A stretch of 64,000 nt of DNA from Acholoe squamosa. Taxonomy: Eukaryota > Annelida > Polychaeta > Phyllodocida > Polynoidae. Position 1 is the first letter of the stretch. Every line of letters starts with the position of its first letter. The DNA is taken from assembly GCA_949317995.1 (NCBI GenBank), contig OX439041.1:9746001-9810000 (forward strand). The letters run 5' to 3'. Positions 23,404 to 33,720 of the stretch are shown here, piece by piece. A program made the translations under genes and the position numbers. Below the pieces are notes generated by a model. That model saw only the letters and a list, made by a program, of their open reading frames with translations, did no database searches and was not told where the DNA came from.

Positions 23404-23870
23404 GGGGGGGGGTTGGTGGGTTTAGGGGGGGACAAAAATAATTTCAGACCCCTCTTACTAGGGGGGGGACAAAAACAAATTTCGCCCCCTTTCAGTGAAA
23501 AAAGCCTGTGCGCGACTAGAATACAAGGGGGGACGGAAAAATTTTCGCCATGCACATGCGGAATTTCACCAACCCCCCTGTTGTTAAAAAATGACCAGTC
23601 CCTTAGTAGAGTTACCCCACTTGCAGCCTTGAAGGAGAGCTGTGAGGCCCCTATACCGGTAAGTCTCAAAATGCCCCTATCCCTCAAAATCATCTGTTTT
23701 GAGACATAGGGGCTCGGCCAAGTCCCTATCTGTTAAACAGTCCTTATATCGCAAAATCATTTGCTACCGGTACATAGGGGCTATGTAAGGTCCTTAAATC
23801 ACAAAAAAAAAATGAAATGGCCCCTGAATCACAAAATCACTATTTCAACCTATATTGACTTATTTTGACC
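23404..23870. repeat. G-rich decayed repeats
   Basis: GGGGGGGACAAAAA(T/C)AA occurs at 23425 and 23460 with a GGGGACGGAAAAATTTTCGCC relative at 23530. ACATAGGGGCT(A/C)GG and TCGCAAAATCAT phrases repeat around 23700-23830. It looks like the edge of a tandem array. Confidence 0.5.
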
Positions 23871-24387
23871 CAATTTTTCTTGGAGGGGGCTCTGGGGTGA
23901 ATGGCCCCAAGCCCAGAATTATGGGGAAAACATCTTCTACCCCCACACCTTAAATCTGTAGTTCTTATTTATGCTCCATTAAGGTTTGGAACTAGATCTA
24001 AAGCTTTTGGTTAAAATTGTAAATTTTCTGGTGGTGGGGGGGTTCTGGGCTGAATGGCCCTGAGCCCTAGAATAATATAAAAGAAATCTGCCACCTACAC
24101 CATAAATATATTGTTCTCATTTCTGCTCTAGAAAGGTTAACAACCTAGATCTATAAAGCCTTGGGTAAAAATGCAATTTTCAAGGGGGGGCTTTGGGGTG
24201 AATGGCCTCAAGCCCAGAATTATTGGGGAAACATCTTCTGCCCCCACACCTTAACTCTTTAGTTCTTATTTGTGCTCCAGTAAGGTTTGTGACCTAGATC
24301 TATAAAGCTTTGGGTCAAAATTGCAAATTTTCAGGAGGGGGCTCTCGGGTGAATGGCCCCAAGTCCTACAAATATAACAGAAAATCT
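23871..24387 (+). repeat. ~150-bp minisatellite, left part
   Basis: About four units with the landmarks GGGGGCTCTGGGGTGAATGG, CCCCAAGCCCAGAAT, CCCCCACACCTTAAAT, GTAGTTCTTATTT and TAAGGTTTG-AACTAGATCT. The array continues in the same direction and phase beyond 29054, so the Gag-protease element inserted into it. Confidence 0.9.
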
Positions 24388-25033
24388 CCATTTTATTATT
24401 CCATAAATTGTAACATATTACTGTATTAATCAAAGAATACATAAGAAATTAATACATGGATTGGCTATAAGAGCTATAAGAGCGCTCAAACTTTCTATAA
24501 GAGCGTTCATGCTCCACTGCACACCAGCCAGGTCAGTTATACATAGGTTACAACATCAAAGACAGCGACCTCATGGTCCACTGCACAATATAATGATTCT
24601 AAGGGTCTAAATCAGCGACCTCATGGTCCAGCGCACAAACTAATAACTTGTAAGTGAATGCAAACGGCCGTCACGGGTGCCTGGGCACCGCTGACGCCGT
24701 CATGAGTGTCTCAGCACCCAAACACTGAACAATAGGTTACATAAGTCACGATGCCATAACCTTCCGGTCGCTCTAGCGTCGCTCCTGAGCAGACTAGGTT
24801 AAATATCAAAGCATTTATGGAAAGGCCATAATCAGACGGTCAAAATGAGCCACAAATCAAGGCTCTACTCCCATTATTAAGGAAGTTACACCATGTAGAC
24901 TAATTCGACCTCCAAATGTGCCACAGACGAACCAGCGCGAGTTAAGTGCACAAAAAGCGGGCATTGACAACTTCACATATTCAAGTCCGCGCAGGCGCAA
25001 AATGGCGGTTGTAATGGCGTAATTGACCGAGTT
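24388..25033. repeat. Left TIR of the Gag-protease element
   Basis: Nearly identical in reverse complement to 28522-29053 over blocks such as CATGCTCCACTGCACA, CAAACGGCCGTCACGGG, CCTTCCGGTCGCTCTAG and CAGGCGCAAAATGGCGG. This arm has about 115 extra bases (roughly 24775-24893) absent from the other arm. Confidence 0.92.
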
Positions 25034-25686
25034 ATGAGGGTCAGAACATGCCACAGCGATCAAGACAATGGGGGCCATAGCGGCGTCCATGGGGGTCCTT
25101 TGTGCACCCAGTGACACATGAAAGACTCCCCTCAAACAATTGCAGAGTTAGGCAGATGCCACTGGCCCCAGTCAGTCTGAGGTGCAAAGCCAAGAAATGG
25201 TACAAATAGCCTGGCTGCTCCTCCTAGAAGGCAGAATCTCCAGAACCACTCCAGAGGTAACATCTTCAGTCATCTCCTGCTACCTGCTATACCTCTACAC
25301 TATGGTTGAACTATGCTAGACAGGCATAGGGTTTAACCATTAGTGGCCAGAGGCTATCTCCTACAAGACATCCACCAGAGGGTAAAGTTATACATTATTA
25401 CATTATTCCTCTAAGCAGCAGGTCAGGAGCTAGGTGTGGGAACCCACCTAGAACTATGCTGGACATTGTATTATTATTACCTCACAGGTGGAGTGGAACA
25501 GAACATTATACTCTATGAACAATTGTATATTTACTGTAAGTGGAAATTACCTGCATATTAACAACTGTGTGATTGATATTTCTTACATGTTGCCTAAAGC
25601 TGAATAAACCAGTGATAACTGGAAATAACACTATTTATGAGAGCTTGATGTATTTACACTATATACCACTAGTCACATGATATTTC
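25034..25686 (-). other. 3' non-coding interior of the Gag-protease element
   Basis: Lies between the protease stop and the left TIR. I see no reverse transcriptase or integrase motif in any frame. CTGAATAAACC at 25600 contains AATAAA only on the plus strand. This absence matters, because a pol gene would be expected here in an LTR element. Confidence 0.5.
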
Positions 25687-26181
25687 TCATATGACAACTT
25701 GATCATGCATAATTACTAGTATGACAAAGTGGTCCCTCACTGCCCTAATGGGTTTGAGAATTTGTTCAGGATCAACATTGAATTCAATTTGAGATTTTGT
25801 AGTGCTTAAGAAATCTGTGCCTAGAACAACGGGCTGTGTGAGGTTGGGTATTACAGCAAATTGGTATTGGAATCTGACACCTTGGATTCTAAAATTCAGC
25901 ATAGCTGAATGTCTAACATAACACACCGATCCATCTGCCAAATGGATGTTGATTTTTGACTTCTTTAGTTGGATATGGAATCTCTTTTGGAGATCCATGA
26001 GGAATGCTTGTCTGACACAGGTGATAGTAGCACCTGTATCAACCAAACATTGTACATCTGAAACATCATACAGATTTGCATTGATACAGCCATTTTGAAG
26101 AAGTACAATAGAAAGCTTGGTACTCTCACCTGTATCCTTTGATGATGAATCTGGTGGGGTGATGTGTATCACTGTGACATC
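25687..26181 (-). CDS. Retropepsin-like aspartic protease
   Basis: Cleaves Gag-type polyproteins in retroelements. The frame shows the catalytic triplet in LVDTGATITC (about residues 43-52) and the second family signature VLGTDFL near residue 117, with the usual ~70-residue spacing. It is one domain of ~160 residues, the expected size for a single subunit of a homodimeric retropepsin. There is no ATG at the start; the frame is continuous upstream except for a TAG at 26182-26184 that separates it from the Gag tail, so the protease would be made by stop readthrough or is now disconnected. No polymerase follows. Confidence 0.88.
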   Translation of the reverse strand, partial: DVTVIHITPPDSSSKDTGESTKLSIVLLQNGCINANLYDVSDVQCLVDTGATITCVRQAFLMDLQKRFHIQLKKSKINIHLADGSVCYVRHSAMLNFRIQGVRFQYQFAVIPNLTQPVVLGTDFLSTTKSQIEFNVDPEQILKPIRAVRDHFVILVIMHDQVVI

Positions 26182-27920
26182 CTAGTTTTCCTGGTTCTTT
26201 GGGGCGGTTGCGATGCTTGCCACCAGGAGCTTGGAGAGTTGGTCCATCACTTGAGGTATTGTTCGGGGGTTACTGTGTTGGTTCCCCTGGTAACCTCTTG
26301 TGTTGGGTTTGTAGTCCTCCTGATGTGAGTTGGGACCCTGGTTATAGTGACCAGAGTATTGTCCCGAGTTATTAGAACCCTGGTTGCTGTAGGATCCAGA
26401 GTTGTTGGATCCCTGATTGTTGTAGGCACCGTTGTTGTAGTTCCTATGTGGACTATGGTTCCTACCGTTGGATCCTTGACTATAGGATCCAGAGTTGTTG
26501 GAACCCTGGTTGTTGTTGTAGGAACCATTGTTGTTGTAGGATCCATTGCTGTAGTTCCTATGTGGACTATGGTTCCTACTGTTGGATCCTTGACTATAGG
26601 ATCCAAAGTTGTTGGAACCCTGGTTGTTGTAGGAACCGTTGTTGTAGTTCCTATGCGGACTATGGCTCCTACTGTTGGATCCTTGGTTATCATAGGATCT
26701 GCCATTACTTGGGGTTCTGTCTCTCCTATCACTGTATGAAGAGTTACCATTGTTGGAGTTGGATGAGCTGTTGTCTTTTCTGCTGTTGTGACCCCCCGGT
26801 TGTTGCTGTTACCCCCTCTACCTCTACCTCTACTGGAGCGGTAGTTGGGGTCATAGTTATTTCCTCTATATCTACCGGTAGGGTCTTTGAATGCAGCCTT
26901 AGCTTCCTGTTGCCTTACATGGGCACTAGACATTAGGTTAACATCTTCATCTGAACTAGTGGTGATTTCCTGGACCTTTTTCTTAGTAGGCTGTGGGTTA
27001 GACTCTGCCTCCCTTATTTTCCTAGATCTTTCTTGGGTCTCAACCTCTAAGGCTAGGTCTAGGGCTTGGTCAAAAGAGTCTATTTTCTTGTTTTCAAGAG
27101 CTACAGAGATCCAGGGCCTCATGCCTTGGGTGAATGCTTTACTTAAGGTTTCATCGTTTTGGCGTTGGGCATTACACACTTTTCTGAGATGGCATGCATA
27201 GTCTAGGACAGGTTCATCTATCCTTTGTGCATGGAGTGCAGTCCTAGAGATGATATTGTCTCGAGTAGCAAAATACTCTTTCAGCTTATACACTACATTG
27301 GTCCATGTCAACATGTCAGGTGTGGCACTTTCCCTGAAGGATTCAAACCAAGCTAGTGCTTGTCCTTCAAGGTACTTGGGTAAATATGTTACCATGGTGT
27401 CACTGTCTGTTACTTTGTACTTGTCCCTCAGATATTCTGGGAATTTGTGATCAATAAATAATGCTGTTGACATGAGTGGTGATGGGTGAGAAAATGTTTT
27501 GGGTTTTGTTACCTCATGTTGCCTGATCTTTCTGTCGTCATGTTGTTGTCTGTCTATGAGCTTGGTCACGTTGGACACCATGGAGATTATGATGTCATCC
27601 TTTGATCCAGAGGCAGATGGTGTGACAACAGGTGTGGTAGTGGGTGTGGGAGGCTGTGAGGTCTGGGATGATACCATCTTCATGAGATCTGCTATCTGTT
27701 GTTGTTGTCTCTCTAGGGCCTTCCGCTGGTCTTCCATGGCCTTCTGCTGGGTGTCTATCGCCGCATTCCTCTCTGCCAATTGTTGGTTGAGGATCCTCTC
27801 CCTCTCCTCTTGTTGGGACTTGTTGGACTCTAGGGCAGTAACTGCATCTTGGATGGCCTTCTCATAGGCCCTTATCTTCTCAGCTGTCTGATTGGGTTGG
27901 GGGCCTTCATCGGTGTCCAT
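26182..27920 (-). pseudogene. Gag polyprotein of the TIR-flanked element, frame broken once
   Basis: From ATG at 27920, residues ~35-83 form a Gln/Glu/Arg-rich coiled coil. Residues ~135-290 resemble a Ty3/gypsy-type Gag core, with YLEGQALAWFESF and a WTNVVYKLKEYF segment. An Arg-Gly box (RGRGRGG) follows; no CCHC zinc knuckle is visible. At a run of six G (26792-26797, minus strand) the meaningful reading moves by -1. Downstream of it, the shifted frame gives a Asn/Gly/Ser/Tyr-rich tail with repeats of the type NHSPHRNYN and QGSNNSGSY that ends at TAG (26182-26184), in phase with the protease. The unshifted frame gives an improbable Thr/Pro/Val string to 26247. The break is either an indel in the G-run or programmed frameshifting; the pairing at the run favours an indel. 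Confidence 0.8.
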
Positions 27921-28283
27921 GGTGGAGGGTGTGGGAGATGTGTCTCTGGAGGAGTGGCTATCGGAGGCAGGTGCTGGGGTGGAAGATCTAGATGAGGGTA
28001 CGGATCCGCCCCCTGAGGCAGATCCCTCTTCCTCAGAGGTAGATAGTGTGAGTTGGGCGTCCTGTAGAGATCCCTGGGAGATGTTGGATCCCTGAGAACT
28101 GGTTGTTCCCTGAGTAGACAGGGTGGGTGGTGTGGTGTCTACTGAGTGTGGATCTGCTGTATTGGAGGCTGAGTTGCCCCTGTGGGTCTCCTAGATCTAG
28201 GTGGAAGGGAGACCTCTTCAGCAGGTCCCTGACTACGTAAGGTCTTTGTGTGTTGTTCTGCCAGCTTGACTGATAAGAACTTG
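27921..28283 (-). other. 5' leader region of the Gag-protease element
   Basis: Lies between the tandem repeats and the Gag ATG. Open frames here are Asp/Ser-rich by composition. It may be leader or an N-terminal extension; I cannot choose. Confidence 0.4.
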
Positions 28284-28521
28284 ATGTGTGGGGGGGGGCC
28301 TCACTGACGTGTGGGAGACCTCACTGACGTGTGGGAGACCTCACTGACGTGTGGGAGACCTCACTGACGTGTGGGAGACCTCACTGACGTGTGGGAGATC
28401 TCACTGACATGTGGGAAGATCTCACTGACATGTGGGAGATCTCACTGACATGTGGGAGATCTCACTGATATGTGGGAGATCTCACTGATATGTGGGAGGT
28501 CTCACTGATATGTGGGAGATC
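28284..28521. repeat. 20-bp tandem repeat at the inner edge of the right TIR
   Basis: About eleven copies of CCTCACTGACGTGTGGGAGA, drifting stepwise to ATCTCACTGATATGTGGGAG toward the TIR. The gradient of substitutions (GACGTG, GACATG, GATATG) indicates local expansion. The left side of the element lacks the array. Confidence 0.95.
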
Positions 28522-29053
28522 AATTACGTCAATTTCGCCGTTACAACCGCCATTTTGCGCCTGCGCGGACTTGAATATGTGAAGTTGTCAATGCCCGCTC
28601 TTTGTGCGCTTAACTCGCGCTGGTTCGTCTGTGGCGCATTTGGAGGTCGAATTAGTCTACATGGCTAGAGCGACCGGAAGGTTATGGCGTCGTGACTTAT
28701 GTAACCTATTGTTCAGTGTTTGGGTGCTGAGACACTCATGACGGCGTGGGCGGTGCCCAGGCACCCGTGACGGCCGTTTGCATTCACTTACAAGTTATAA
28801 GTTTGTGCACTGGTCCATGAGGTCGCTGATTTAGACCCTTAGAATCATCATATTGTGCAGTGGACCATGAGGTCGCTGTCTTTGATGTTGTAACCTATGT
28901 ATAACTGACCTGGCTGGTGTGCAGTGGAGCATGAACGCTCTTATAGAAAGTTTGAGCGCTCTTATCGCTCTTATAGCCAATCCATATATTAATTTCTTAT
29001 GTATTCTTTGATTAATACAGTAATATGTTACAATTTATGGAATAATAAAATGG
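28522..29053. repeat. Right TIR of the Gag-protease element
   Basis: Reverse complement of 24388-25033, minus the ~115-base insertion of that arm. It includes CGCGCTGGTTCGTCTGTGGC and ends GGAATAATAAAATGG. As the 5' side of the gag transcript it would have to hold the promoter. Confidence 0.92.
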
Positions 29054-30180
29054 TATATGATACTACCACCCACACCATAGATATGTAGTTCTCATTTGTG
29101 CTCTAGAAAGGTTTGCAAGCTAGATCTATTTATAAAACCTTTGGTAAAAATTGCAAATTTTCTTGGAGGGGGGCTCTGGGGTGAATGGCCCCAAGCCCAG
29201 AATTATAGAGAAAACATCTTCTGTCCCCACACCTTAAATCTGTAGTTCTTAGTTATGCTCCAGTAAGGTTTGGAACTGGATCTAAAGCTTTTGGTGAAAA
29301 GCGAAATTTTCTGGTGGGGGGGTTCTTGGCTGAATAGCCCTGAGCCCTAGAATTATATAAAAGAAATCTGCCACCTACACCATAACTATGTAGTTCTCAT
29401 TTGTGCTCTAGAAAGGTTAACAACCTAGATCTATAAAGCCTTGGGTAAAGAATTGCAAATTTTCAGGGGGGGCTCTGGGGTGAATGGCCCCAAGCCCAGA
29501 TTTATGGGGAAAACATCTTCTGCCCCCACACCTTAAATCTCTAGTTCTTATTTGTGCTCCAGTAAGGTTTGCAACCTAGATCTATAAAGACTTGGGTAAA
29601 ATTTGAAAATTTTCAGGGGGGCTCTGGGGTGAATGGCCCCAAGCCCAGAATTATGGGGAAAACATCTTCTGCCCCCACACCTTGAATATGTAGTTCTTAT
29701 TTATGCTCCAGTAAGGTTTGCAAACTAGTTCTCTAAAGCCTTGGGTAAAAATTGCAAATTTTTTTTAGGGGGGGGGCTCTCGGGTGAATGGCCTAGAAAT
29801 ATACCAGAAAATCTCCTACCACCCATACCATAGATAAGTAGTTCTCATTTGTGCTCTAGAAAGGTTTGCAACCTAGATCTATAAACTCTTTGGTAAAAAT
29901 TGCAAATTTTCTTGGAGGGTGGCTCTGGGGTGAATGGCCCCAACCCCAAAATTATGGGGAAAGCATCTTCTGCCCCCCCATCTTAAATCTGTAGTTCTTA
30001 TTTTTGCTCCAGTATGGCTTGCAACTATAGTTCTAAAGCTTTTGGTGAAAATTGCAAATTTTTAGGTGGGGGGGTCTGGGGTAAATGGCCCCAACCCCCA
30101 AAAAATCTTCTGCCCCCCTCCACCCACAGACACATCCTATAGTATTTCTCAATAGTGCTCTACAAAAGTTTGAAACCTAG
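29054..30180 (+). repeat. ~150-bp minisatellite, right part
   Basis: About seven further units in the same orientation as 23871-24387, with alternating subtypes: one with GAATGGCCCCAAGCCCAGAA and one with GAATGGCCCTGAGCCCTAG. The alternation suggests a higher-order dimer. Confidence 0.9.
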
Positions 30181-31196
30181 ATGTAAATGCACCCAAGCCC
30201 AGTCCAATGTAACATCCATCAGCTGGGTTGGCTGGGTGGGGTGGGCTGCAGTGGTCACAGTGAGGGTCTCAGTGGTTAAACTTCACAGTGGACTGAGTGA
30301 CCTGGGAGTGGCGCAGTGTCTGCTTACAGATTGGCGGGTCTATGGCGACCTGAAAACGGCCAGCTCAGTCCTACTTTAAATAATAGTGAACCAAATAATC
30401 ATACTCCAAGCTCTAATAGAACTAGAAACAATTAAAGGGCTAAGGATAGAGTCCCTACGCCGTCCATCAGTGACTGACGACCATCAGTTGGCCAGGTTGA
30501 TTCTCCAAGCATGCACTCTTTTGTGGCACAACCTGAAATTGTAGCCCACAACTTGCCTCCAAGATCTATAGAACGACGGGGCCCGACGCTAAACGTAAAC
30601 AAGCCCCAGCGCTGTGATACAGTCTGGCATGTACAGACTAAGGGGAAGGAGGGGCGTCTGCCCAAGAGTTACATAACGAAAAATGGTAAATACAATACCT
30701 AACATAATTGGTTGGACTATAGTGGTTTGCACTAAATTGTGATAACAATTTTTTAATTTTCCCTTTTTGCAGAAATCTTAAAATTTTCCCTACTTCACAA
30801 CACTCTGACAGCCATTAGAGAAAAACTAATATCACCATTTGCAAGGGAAGAGAACTGGAGTTGCAGAACTAAATTCTGCTTTTTCTGAGCCTAATTTGAT
30901 ACCGGTAGCTCTAGTACCTCTACTTTGGAAGATATTGCCCTCCAAACAGGTTGGCGAATCATGGTAAATTACCAGGTAGCACTTTTTCACAGGGAATCTG
31001 AGATATTTTGCATTGAAACATTTGCAAGGGAGGTGAGTGGGCTGGGAGAAAGCAGGATGAGTTCCCATCTAAAATCATTGATTTTGCAGATGTGCAGGTG
31101 AAAGGTGAGCTGGAAAGGGTCCAGGAGGGCTAGACTGAACCCTAGGGTGGGCCCTGATTGAGCTTGGAATGTTGGAGACCAACCCATTCAATGTGC
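30181..31196. other. Non-coding, no assignable feature
   Basis: No supported gene. The open frames at 30155-30379, 30432-30702 and 30832-31068 have no motif or splice context I trust. Confidence 0.35.
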
Positions 31197-31808
31197 CTAC
31201 GCAGTAGGGATGTCATCGATATTCACTGTATCTAATTATCGGCAATATTACGATGGTAATAATCGTATTGACATGACCTTTTTATCAATATATAAAGACC
31301 CATATAAAATGTGGTTCCAACAGGAGACTAACACAAATACTTGAAATGTAGAAATACAAACGGCAAAGAGTGGTCATATTTGGTATCAAATTAAAGCTTA
31401 CTGTGGGAGGAATACAGCCAACCATACAGACTCAACATATTTCTTAATTCACAAGTGCTAGTAGCTCCAAAACGTCTGAAGCGATTACCCATATTTCTAA
31501 CCATCCTAGAGGCCCTGCTTGAATCATTTCCTGATATGTCTGTAACAAAGATAACAACCCTACTAATAGAACGTCAAATTCAAATTCACATCTTTTCTCT
31601 TTCTGTAAAGTGGTAAAGTTTTCATATAGGTATGATGTGAATGGGATGCGATGTGCAGGCAAGGTACTTATACCCTATTGTTCTTCTACTTTAAGACATA
31701 TGAGACAGGTTTAGGCTGGTGTTCCAATGCATCTGAATATCGAGACAAAAAAATCGTGATAATTGAAATCAGGAAAAAGTGAATGTCAATGACATCCCTA
31801 CTACGCAG
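31197..31808. mobile_element. hAT-like MITE with 8-bp target duplication
   Basis: The element 31205-31800 starts TAGGGATGTCATCGATATTC and ends GAATGTCAATGACATCCCTA, an inverted repeat of about 20 bases. It is flanked by identical CTACGCAG (31197-31204 and 31801-31808). An 8-bp duplication and TAGGG-type ends are characteristic of hAT elements. There is no transposase; about 596 bases, non-autonomous. Confidence 0.93.
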
Positions 31809-32784
31809 TAGTGATTCGGTTCCTGGGCAGTGTAGGAATACAGGGTGATTTTTTAAAATTTTGGAGGCTGATTGTAGATGAACCACACAGTCCAGCTGGT
31901 AATGAATTTTAGCAGCATGTTTGCCACACTGCAGGCTTCCTCTGAGGATTTATATAAAACGAATTCAAAAGAAAGCATTATTTAGCCATCAAAAAATCAT
32001 AATAGTTTTTTTTCTCTTACAAGCTCTTTCTCAGAAACCGCTCAGAATTTTGTTATGAAACTTGGTATTATGAAAGTGCACATCTTTCGCATTATTTTGA
32101 TGTCTTAGTCAATGCTACAGAATCATTCTTGTAGAATTTCTTATTATTCAATAGCGTTTTCAGGATGTTTGTTGCCTGATAAGTCAGTCTGGACTGCGTC
32201 TGAGAGCTTAGAAAATTACCATAAGCTCTCGGGGATAAGGTGTGTCTTCTACGAGGGGTTTTAGTTCTCCCACGATCCACAAGGGGGACACTAAGACCTT
32301 TCCTTTGATATGTCACACTCCCATATAAGCCCATCTGCTGCAAATGGGGTCCAGGGGGTCACCGGGGTCCAAACAGCACATAGCTTTTTGAATTTTGAAA
32401 ATCCATTCGTTAGAACAAAAGTTATGAATTGTTGTTGTTTTTTTTTACCATATTCTGAAACTCTGGGTGCATCTTATACGCGGGATGCGCCTTACACGCG
32501 GGAGATTACAGTAGTTCAGGTGAAAGCCATTGAAATTTCACATAAAATCAACCCCCTCACAAATGCAAATTGGATAAAAACTCGTGATTTGGCAGCCTCA
32601 AGAAGAAACAAGTGTGTTGGCACCATTGGGCAATTGGATTAGTACTCGTTTTGTATGAATTTAGTAAGATGGCAGTATTTTGTATATGATATATTAAAGA
32701 ATACAACAGTGATTTAAAGATTTTGACTAGACAATATAGACAGTTATCAAATCATAATATTTTGGTGGTACATTGATATAACCA
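31809..32784. other. Non-coding with a TTATACGCGGG repeat fragment
   Basis: Positions 32468-32505 contain GCATCTTATACGCGGGATGC followed by CGCCTTACACGCGGGA, a short tandem phrase often seen at the edges of animal DNA transposons. No gene seen. Confidence 0.4.
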
Positions 32785-33720
32785 GCATAGAAGTGGTAGG
32801 ATAAAATAAGAGTTGCTTACGTTTGAGTCCTTTAAACCTCCTAAATCTGTGAAGTACCAGAAAAGTGAGACCAGAGTTGACAGGAATATAAATGCAGATA
32901 ACTATCTCACTGATGCACTCATATCCATCTTTCTGTATGGTAGTTCCTATTTATTAGTGAATATCTGGAAATATCCTGATCTCCTGGTCCATTGTGCCTG
33001 GTCTACTTTAATAGTGAGCAGCAATATCTTTACATATACTAACATAGCATATGTAGACCCATTATCGTTCAGCTTGAATGGTGATGAAATTGCATGAGTT
33101 AGTGCCTATAACTACCTGAGTTTAAAAATAGATAGATCACTAAGTCTTGAACCAGCACTGAAAGAGCTCAATGGCAAAGTGAGTAATTGGCTATTTTGCT
33201 TTAGCAAACTCCAGCATTACATGACTCAAAGTGTAGGTATCACTGTGTATAAATCTATGGTGCTATCCCTAGTTGATTATGCATCCTTTGCTCATGAAGG
33301 TGCAAATGAAGGAATGTTAAAAAAACTAGATAGATTGCAGTGCAGAGGCCTTAAGATCATCTTCAGGGGCAGGCAAATGTCTGAAGATGAGATGTACGAA
33401 GAATTGGGGATCCCAACACTGGCAAGAAGAAGACAAGAGCTGCTACTAAGCTATATGCTAAAACTCTCCAGAGATGAAGCGAAACTTGACCAAAAACCCT
33501 GACGAGTAGGCTTACGTTCTGAAGAAAAACTATTCTTCAAGTTACCTAGGGCATGAAATTCTGGACTATTCAAGTCCCCCTTACACGGAGGAGTTTATTT
33601 ATGGAATAAACTTTGACTATGGTACCAGAACAGTAAAGATAAGTTAGTCTACAAAAAGGAATACGCACTTTTGCAGATTTGAATAAGATAAAACCTGGAC
33701 CAAGCAATGAAAATGAAAGT
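32785..33720 (+). mobile_element. 3' fragment of a LINE (CR1/L2-like)
   Basis: A plus-strand frame 33179-33502 encodes the region just after the reverse transcriptase palm in non-LTR elements: VSNWLFCFSKLQHYMTQSVG, then VYKSMVLSLVDYASFAHEG and LKKLDRLQCRGLKIIFRG. Upstream, 33040-33140 gives the typical NGDEIA and YNYLSLKIDRSL segment with a frame break. No catalytic core is present, so it is a 5'-truncated dead copy. The leading ~160 bases (32785-32942) recur at 48372-48545. Confidence 0.8.

Larger units (their letters stand above)
24388..29053 (-). mobile_element. 4.67-kb Gag-protease element with inverted terminal repeats
   Basis: The ends are long inverted repeats (24388-25033 and 28522-29053), both terminating CCATTTTATTATTCC in outward orientation, and both outer flanks are the same direct-repeat minisatellite. 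Between them, on the minus strand, are a Gag ORF and an aspartic protease and nothing else recognisable: no reverse transcriptase, RNase H, integrase or tyrosine recombinase. LTR elements have direct repeats; DIRS elements have inverted repeats but normally a recombinase and no protease. This combination therefore fits no standard class. It could be a non-autonomous element mobilised in trans, or a DNA transposon that captured gag-PR. A clean target duplication was not evident. Confidence 0.85.

Noticed and set aside
23070-23425. Overlapping plus and minus frames rich in Pro, Asn, Met and Trp
   Set aside because: Composition effect of the CCAACATTGG/GGGCC modules of the MITE.
26347-27867. Plus-strand frames of 100-160 codons across the Gag region
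   Set aside because: Shadows of the minus-strand gag gene; the minus strand has the conserved Gag core and the protease continues from it.
28284-28521. CRISPR-like regular repeats
   Set aside because: Units are directly abutting 20-mers without spacers, in a eukaryotic transposon; it is a minisatellite.
24388-29053. Ordinary LTR retrotransposon
   Set aside because: The terminal repeats are inverted, not direct, and no RT, RNase H or integrase is present.
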